From contig JBJEPS010000071.1 in NCBI GenBank assembly GCA_051881355.1, forward strand, positions 1-43,855: a stretch of 43,855 bases of DNA, given 5' to 3'. This DNA comes from Fimenecus sp051881355. Its GTDB lineage: Bacteria > Bacillota > Clostridia > Oscillospirales > Acutalibacteraceae. Shown piece by piece: positions 39,622 to 43,855 of the stretch. Below the pieces are notes generated by a model, which saw only the letters and a list, made by a program, of their open reading frames with translations, was not told the origin of the DNA and did not search any database. The position numbers were made by a program, and so were the translations under genes. Numbering within the stretch: the first letter of the stretch is position 1; each line of letters opens with the position of its first letter.

Positions 39622-40676
39622 TCGCAAATCCCCTGTTCTATCACATTTTTGAGCATTTCGGTATCGGTTTTGTACAGCACGCATTCGCCTAAGGTTTTCG
39701 GCACAATCAAGGTGATTTTGCCGCCGTCGCGTTTTTTGTCAGACAGTGCGTGCGCGAACAAATCTGCCGCGCCGAACTTTGTGTCGGTTGGCAAATGATA
39801 TTTTTGCAAAATGGCAGTCAATTCCGCGGTGCAGTCGGTTTCGGTCAAGCCGCATTTGTATGCGCCGCGCGCCATCAACACCATACCGATGGCAACACCC
39901 TTGCCGTGTGACACGGCAAAGTGACTGCACCCCTCGACCGCGTGACCCAAGGTATGCCCGAAGTTTAAGAGCCCGCGCAAACCCAAATCGCGCTCATCTT
40001 TTTCCACAACATCGCGCTTAAAGGTTACACAGCGCGCAATAACGGTTTCAATTTGTTCTTTTGCATCGTTTGCCTGCAAAAAATCAAAGAATTCGCGGCT
40101 GAAAATCGCACCGTATTTGATGACCTCTGCCATACCGTCCGCGAAAATCTCGTCGGAAAGCGAGGAAAGCGTTTGCGGGTCGCAAAGCACCGCGCGCGGT
40201 TGATAAAATGCGCCGACCAAATTTTTGCCCGCCGCCAAATCCACCGCGGTTTTGCCGCCGACAGACGAGTCCACACACGAAAGGAGCGTGGTCGGGATTT
40301 GCACAAAGTCAATCCCGCGCTGATAACTTGCCGCCGCAAAACCCGCCATATCCCCGACAACGCCGCCGCCCAGCGCGACAATACAGTCGGTACGCGTCAC
40401 ATGGTTTTCGGCTAAGAATTCCAAAATCTCGCCGAACACGCGCAAATTCTTGGACGCTTCACCGTTCGGGAATACGAATTTCAGCGTTCGAAAGCCCGCC
40501 TTTTGTAAAGACTGTGCGGTACGCGCACTGTAAAGCGCATCGACAACATCGTCAGTCACAATCACCGCCGTTTGCGCCTTGGTCACCGCGCGCGTATACG
40601 CGCCGCATTCGTCTAAAATGCCGTTTTCAATATAAATTGTATACGGTACACCTGTGTTTACTGCTACTGTTTTCAT
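39618..40676 (-). CDS. aroB: 3-dehydroquinate synthase
   Basis: The 352-residue NAD- and metal-dependent enzyme cyclises DAHP. Landmarks are FPNGEASKNLRVFGEILEFLAENHVTRTDCIVALGGGVVGDMAGFAAASYQRGIDFVQIPTTLLS split over the N-terminal domain, DSSVGGKTAVD, and the metal ligands in FADGMAEVIKYG, LNFGHTLGHAVE and SHGKGVAIGM. It follows tyrA by five bases and overlaps aroA by four. The ribosome binding site is weak (GGATAAG), so coupling to tyrA is likely. Confidence 0.97.
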   Translation of the reverse strand: MKTVAVNTGVPYTIYIENGILDECGAYTRAVTKAQTAVIVTDDVVDALYSARTAQSLQKAGFRTLKFVFPNGEASKNLRVFGEILEFLAENHVTRTDCIVALGGGVVGDMAGFAAASYQRGIDFVQIPTTLLSCVDSSVGGKTAVDLAAGKNLVGAFYQPRAVLCDPQTLSSLSDEIFADGMAEVIKYGAIFSREFFDFLQANDAKEQIETVIARCVTFKRDVVEKDERDLGLRGLLNFGHTLGHAVEGCSHFAVSHGKGVAIGMVLMARGAYKCGLTETDCTAELTAILQKYHLPTDTKFGAADLFAHALSDKKRDGGKITLIVPKTLGECVLYKTDTEMLKNVIEQGICE

Positions 40677-40681
40677 ATTTC

Positions 40682-41521
40682 TTATCCTTTGCCGTCAATT
40701 TGTTCTTTACGGTCACTGCCCGCTTGTAAGAGCGCGTGCAGGGTTTCTGCATCACGTTCTCTGAGCGCGTCGGCATATTCCTGCAAGTGGGCGATAATCC
40801 CCTCAACCTCCCGAAGCAAATTGTCATCATTATCCAAAAACAGCTCCGTCCACATATCGGCATTGAGCTTTGCCACACGCGTTAAATCCTTGTAACTGCC
40901 CGCCGAAAAACCGTTGTGCACCTGTGCTTCGGGGCTTTTGACATACGCGTTGGACACAATATGTGCAAGTTGCGAAGTGTAGGCAATAATGCGGTCATGC
41001 TCCTCGGGGGTGGAAATTTGAATATTCGTAAAGCCAATGGACAAAAACAGGTCTTTGAGCATTGCCAGCTGTGCAACATCCGTATTTTCGGGCGGCACCA
41101 AAATCATCGAGGCATTTCGGAACATATCCACATCGGCATACGAAAAGCCCGACATATGCAGTCCTGCCATCGGGTGCGCACCGTAAAAGACAAAGCCATA
41201 TTCCTTTGCCGCTGCCATAAGCGGTTCGCAAATCACGCGCTTGACGCCGCAGGAATCGAGCACGATTGCGCCTTTTTTCAAAGTAGGCGCATATTTCAGC
41301 ACAAAATCCACCGTCAATTGCGGATACAGTGCGCAAATCAGCATATCACAATCCGCGATTTCCTCGTCGGTCAATTCTCCGTCAATCGCGCCGAGCAGTT
41401 TTGCTTTCAAAACCACCTCTGCCGTGCGATTCCAACCGAGCACCGTGTGCTCGGTATTGAATTTCAACGCTTTGGCAAGTGAGCCGCCAATCAGCCCCAA
41501 GCCGACAATCCCGATTTTCAT
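40682..41521 (-). CDS. tyrA: Prephenate dehydrogenase
   Basis: The 279-residue enzyme oxidises prephenate to 4-hydroxyphenylpyruvate. The N terminus MKIGIVGLGLIGGSLAKAL is the NAD-binding Rossmann loop. GAHPMAGLHMSGFSYADVDMF and IIAYTSQLAHIVSNAY carry the conserved histidines and the prephenate-binding region; FSAGSYKDLTRVAKLNADMWTELFLDN completes the helical dimerisation domain. There is no C-terminal ACT domain, so any tyrosine control must be elsewhere. The start is ATG 41521, with AAAGGA at the aroF stop as its binding site; ATG 41530 would have no spacing. Confidence 0.95.
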   Translation of the reverse strand: MKIGIVGLGLIGGSLAKALKFNTEHTVLGWNRTAEVVLKAKLLGAIDGELTDEEIADCDMLICALYPQLTVDFVLKYAPTLKKGAIVLDSCGVKRVICEPLMAAAKEYGFVFYGAHPMAGLHMSGFSYADVDMFRNASMILVPPENTDVAQLAMLKDLFLSIGFTNIQISTPEEHDRIIAYTSQLAHIVSNAYVKSPEAQVHNGFSAGSYKDLTRVAKLNADMWTELFLDNDDNLLREVEGIIAHLQEYADALRERDAETLHALLQAGSDRKEQIDGKG

Positions 41522-41526
41522 AGGCT

Positions 41527-42531
41527 TCATTCCTTTACTGCGTTCAAAATCTTTTGCACGCCCGCGGTGACCTCTGCAAATTCGTCGGGGCGCAATGCCT
41601 GCGGACCGTCGCACAGCGCGCGCGCGGGGTCGTTGTGCACTTCAATCATCAAGCCGTCTGCACCGCAAGCCGCCGCCGCGTAAGACATGGGCTTTACAAG
41701 CCGCGCAATGCCCGAAGCGTGGCTCGGGTCAATGACCACGGGCAGGTGCGACATTTCCTTTAACATCGGCACGGCAGACAAATCCAATGTGTTGCGCGTC
41801 GCCGTCTCAAAGGTGCGAATACCGCGCTCGCACAAAATGACCTTCTGGTTGCCCTCTGCCATAATGTACTCCGCGCTCATTAAAAATTCCTGCAAGGTTG
41901 CCGAAAGCCCGCGCTTTAAGAAAATGGGCTTGTCGATTTTTCCAAGCTCCTTTAACAGCTCGAAATTCTGCATGTTTCTTGCGCCGACCTGAATAATATC
42001 GACATCTTCAAACAGCGGCAGATGCGACGCATCCATAATCTCGGTGACAATCGGCATACCCGTTTCTTTTTTGGCTTCCAAAAGAAGCTCCAGCCCTTCC
42101 CCGCGCATGCCTTGGAATGCATACGGCGAGGTACGCGGCTTGAAAGCACCGCCGCGCAAAATATTTGCACCCGCTTTCTTCACATCGCGCGCGATAGACA
42201 AAATCTGCTCGCGGCTTTCCACCGAGCAGGGTCCCGCAAAAAATTGGAAATTCCCGCCGCCGATTTTCACACCGTTCACGTCAATCACTGTATCGTCGGG
42301 GTGAAATTTGCGGTTGGCGTTTTTATACGGTTCGGAAATCCGCTTGACTTTTTCGACAATATCCAAACCCTGAATTAAGTCAATATCCACCTTGCTCGTG
42401 TCGCCTATAAGCCCCAAAATCGTTTGGTACTGCCCGACGACCGAGTGCACCGACAGCCCCTGATTTTCCAGCCAATCGGTCAGATTTTTTACTTTACTTT
42501 GTTCTGCATGGTCTTTTAAAATAACAACCAT
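41527..42531 (-). CDS. aroF: 3-deoxy-7-phosphoheptulonate synthase (AroF/Bacillus type I-beta)
   Basis: The 334-residue enzyme condenses PEP with erythrose 4-phosphate, the entry step of the aromatic pathway. Residues 1-70 are a ferredoxin-like regulatory domain (MVVILKDHAEQSKVKNLTDWLENQG); the barrel has FFAGPCSVESREQI (C102), LRGGAFKPRTSPYAFQG, FLKRGLSATLQEFLMSAEYI, LCERGIRTFE and VIDPSHASGI, which supply PEP and metal sites. An N-terminal regulatory domain of this kind mediates feedback by Tyr or Phe in relatives. AAAGAGGTAGC precedes ATG 42531. It heads the six-gene operon behind the attenuator. Confidence 0.97.
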   Translation of the reverse strand: MVVILKDHAEQSKVKNLTDWLENQGLSVHSVVGQYQTILGLIGDTSKVDIDLIQGLDIVEKVKRISEPYKNANRKFHPDDTVIDVNGVKIGGGNFQFFAGPCSVESREQILSIARDVKKAGANILRGGAFKPRTSPYAFQGMRGEGLELLLEAKKETGMPIVTEIMDASHLPLFEDVDIIQVGARNMQNFELLKELGKIDKPIFLKRGLSATLQEFLMSAEYIMAEGNQKVILCERGIRTFETATRNTLDLSAVPMLKEMSHLPVVIDPSHASGIARLVKPMSYAAAACGADGLMIEVHNDPARALCDGPQALRPDEFAEVTAGVQKILNAVKE

Positions 42532-42572
42532 TTGCGCTACCTCTTTTCTATGAGAAAATCCTTCTGCCAAAC

Positions 42573-42601
42573 AAAAAACCCGCAGTGCATTTCACTGCGG
42601 G
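42573..42601 (-). terminator. Regulated terminator of the aromatic leader
   Basis: On the minus strand CCCGCAGTG (42593-42601) pairs with CACTGCGGG (42579-42587) and six T residues follow (42573-42578). The terminator lies between the leader peptide and aroF. Its 5' arm and loop can pair instead with ATTTCGCTG of the leader peptide (42649-42657), which would prevent it from forming. Confidence 0.92.
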
Positions 42602-42637
42602 CGTAGTTTTTAAGACTGACGCGAAAAAATCGGCAAA

Positions 42638-42730
42638 CTACACATTTACAGCGAAATTCAACTTAACCTTGCCAAAAAAGCTGGTAAAGTAAAAGTAAAA
42701 ATATGCAACTGTAAACGCGAATTTCGGCAT
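42638..42730 (-). CDS. Aromatic amino-acid attenuator leader peptide
   Basis: A 30-codon frame begins MPKFAFTVA, continues YFYFYFTSFF at residues 10-19 and ends with NFAVNV and TAG. It contains eight Phe and three Tyr among 30 residues, with Tyr and Phe alternating at 10-15. AAGGA lies nine bases upstream of the ATG, and a promoter lies 48 bases upstream. It is too short to be listed as a normal gene and codes for no known protein. Its position before a terminator and the aroF operon, and its codon content, identify it as a leader peptide for ribosome stalling when charged tRNA-Phe or tRNA-Tyr is scarce. Confidence 0.9.
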   Translation of the reverse strand: MPKFAFTVAYFYFYFTSFFGKVKLNFAVNV

Positions 42731-42777
42731 ATTGCTTTTCCTTCCGATTTTCTCGCTTTGTTCAGCGGTATGCAACA

Positions 42778-42806
42778 ATGCTATCACTTGCGCGGAAAAA
42801 AGTCAA
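42778..42806 (-). promoter_or_regulatory. Promoter of the aroF operon
   Basis: On the minus strand TTGACT (42801-42806) and TAGCAT (42778-42783) are 17 bases apart. Transcription would start near 42771 and read the leader peptide, the terminator and the six aromatic genes. Confidence 0.75.
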
Positions 42807-42904
42807 CACTTTTTTACAAAAAGCGTAAATTTATCCTGCACGAAGAACGCCGCACTGCGTTATGGTTACGGCATTTGCGCACCGGCTGAAAACGGTCTTG
42901 CTAC

Positions 42905-42933
42905 TTGATTGCTTTTCGAAAATAGTGTATACT
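42905..42933 (+). promoter_or_regulatory. Promoter of birA
   Basis: TTGATT (42905-42910) and TATACT (42928-42933) have a 17-base spacer. The leader of about 70 bases has a weak CGGG/CCCG hairpin and ends with AAAGGAAGAG before the birA ATG. Confidence 0.68.
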
Positions 42934-43012
42934 GAATTTCGGAAATGTTTGTAACATACCCTGTCGGGCTTGCACCCGTGGCAAATGAAAGCCTTAGGAA
43001 AGGAAGAGTCAA

Positions 43013-43804
43013 ATGGTTCGGGAATTCAATGAAAAAAATCTGATTTATCAAATTCGCCAATATCATCTCAAACGCCGCGTGTATTTTTACACGGAAATCG
43101 ACTCCACCAACAACGAAGCGAAAAAGCTTTGCAACGAAAACAAAGGCAGCGGCGCGCTGGTAGTTGCCGATTGTCAAACCGCCGGAAAAGGGCGTTTGGG
43201 CAGAACCTTCTGCTCGCCTGCAGGTACGGGGCTATACTTAACCGCCGTATATGAACTCGACGGCAGTGAAAAGAATTTTGATTTGATTTCCTCTCTCGCC
43301 GGACTTGCCGTGCGCGACACGCTTTATAATATGTTTAATTTGCAAACCACAATCAAGTGGCCGAACGATGTGCTGTATGAGGGCAGAAAGCTCTGCGGAA
43401 TTCTTTGCGAAGTCGTCAATGTCCATAACCGTCCGAAATATGTGGTGGTCGGTGTGGGCGTCAATGTTCAACACGGCGCTTTCCCCGACGATGTGGATTG
43501 TATTGCGGGTGCTGTGGGCGACTACTGCTCTGACGAAATCGACCGCAACGAGCTTTGCATTGAGCTGGTGCACAATTTAGACCGCTATATTATCCGCAGC
43601 CGCGCCTTACAGGAGGACAGCAAAGAAGTCATTGACCGCTTAAAAGCCTGCTCGGCAACGCTTGGGCAAATGGTACGCGTGATTACGCCCGAAAAGGAAT
43701 TTGACGCGCGCGTTTTGGACATTGCGCCGAACGGCGGCTTGCGCGTTTCCTCCGCCGAGGGGGAACAGATCATTACCTCGGGCGAGGTTGTGCATATTCG
43801 GTAA
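43013..43804 (+). CDS. birA: Biotin-acetyl-CoA carboxylase ligase, without DNA-binding domain
   Basis: The 263-residue enzyme activates biotin with ATP and transfers it to the lysine of biotin carrier proteins. Motifs are EIDSTNNEAKKL, the biotinyl-AMP loop TAGKGRLGRTFCSPAGTGLYLT (GKGRLGR 58-64), IKWPNDVLYEGRKLCGILCE and VVVGVGVNV; the C-terminal SH3-like domain (LGQMVRVITPEKEFDARVLDIAPNGGL) is complete. There is no N-terminal winged helix, so it is a ligase only and not a repressor. It is the last complete gene of the window. PPi released would be removed by Ppa. Confidence 0.95.
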   Translation: MVREFNEKNLIYQIRQYHLKRRVYFYTEIDSTNNEAKKLCNENKGSGALVVADCQTAGKGRLGRTFCSPAGTGLYLTAVYELDGSEKNFDLISSLAGLAVRDTLYNMFNLQTTIKWPNDVLYEGRKLCGILCEVVNVHNRPKYVVVGVGVNVQHGAFPDDVDCIAGAVGDYCSDEIDRNELCIELVHNLDRYIIRSRALQEDSKEVIDRLKACSATLGQMVRVITPEKEFDARVLDIAPNGGLRVSSAEGEQIITSGEVVHIR

Positions 43805-43855
43805 ATTTTTATTTATTGTATTTGTAGGGGTCGGCGTCCTCGACGACCCGTCGTA
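43802..43855 (-). repeat. Inverted copy of the composite repeat end module
   Basis: These 54 bases are the exact reverse complement of 35182-35235, including the AT-rich flank as well as the GGGTCG/CGACCC hairpin. The match runs to the window edge, so the copy probably continues. It begins within the last base or two of the birA stop codon, so the element lies immediately after birA. Confidence 0.92.

Overview
The window looks like chromosomal DNA of a spore-forming member of the Bacillota, class Clostridia, probably Oscillospirales (Ruminococcaceae-like). The grounds are the forespore sigma factor SigG, CotF-type coat proteins, HrcA with a CIRCE operator, a T-box leader, strong Shine-Dalgarno sites and TTGACA-N17-TATAAT promoters. 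The taxon is inferred from gene content; no species was identified. Genes are dense and most sit in operons with stop/start overlaps of 1, 4 or 11 bases. No prophage, transposase, CRISPR array or rRNA was seen.

Layout. 1-2.4 kb (minus): the 5' part of a tRNA-Gln(CTG) cut by the left edge, a GT-C-like membrane protein and a nitroreductase. 2.4-6.6 kb (plus): pncB-ppa-capA, then sigG. 6.66-12.9 kb (plus): a GntR/YtrA-like repressor with its own palindromic operator, one ABC ATPase, and membrane proteins carrying three paralogous extracytoplasmic domains; this is the least familiar system here. 12.9-19.1 kb (minus): a cobalamin adenosyltransferase-like gene, a C_GCAxxG_C_C protein and two cytoplasmic glycoside hydrolases (GH36-like and GH31). 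19.1-23.3 kb (plus): leuA, a Tam-like methyltransferase and leuB behind a leucine T-box. 23.3-26.2 kb (minus): zapA, a U32 peptidase and dut. 26.2-32.7 kb (minus): hrcA-grpE-dnaK-dnaJ under CIRCE, followed by an aroE-aroK fusion and aroQ. 32.8-35.9 kb (plus): an alpha/beta hydrolase, a mazF toxin without visible antitoxin, two small coat-type genes, a cluster of palindromic repeats and a GNAT acetyltransferase. 36.1-42.8 kb (minus): the operon aroF-tyrA-aroB-aroA-aroC-pheA. 42.9-43.8 kb (plus): birA.

How the genes work together. The aroF operon plus aroQ and aroE-aroK encodes the whole path from erythrose-4-phosphate and PEP to chorismate, and on to prephenate, phenylpyruvate and the tyrosine precursor. 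Upstream of aroF is a 30-codon leader peptide whose core alternates Tyr and Phe. It is followed by an intrinsic terminator and a segment inside the peptide that can pair with the 5' arm of that terminator. This is the full layout of ribosome-mediated attenuation, and it was read directly from the sequence. The leucine genes in the same window use a T-box instead, so two different RNA logics control amino-acid synthesis within 25 kb.

Start codons were often moved inward from the longest reading frame to the codon with a good ribosome binding site; these choices are stated per gene. Long frames antisense to the GC-rich genes were treated as shadows.
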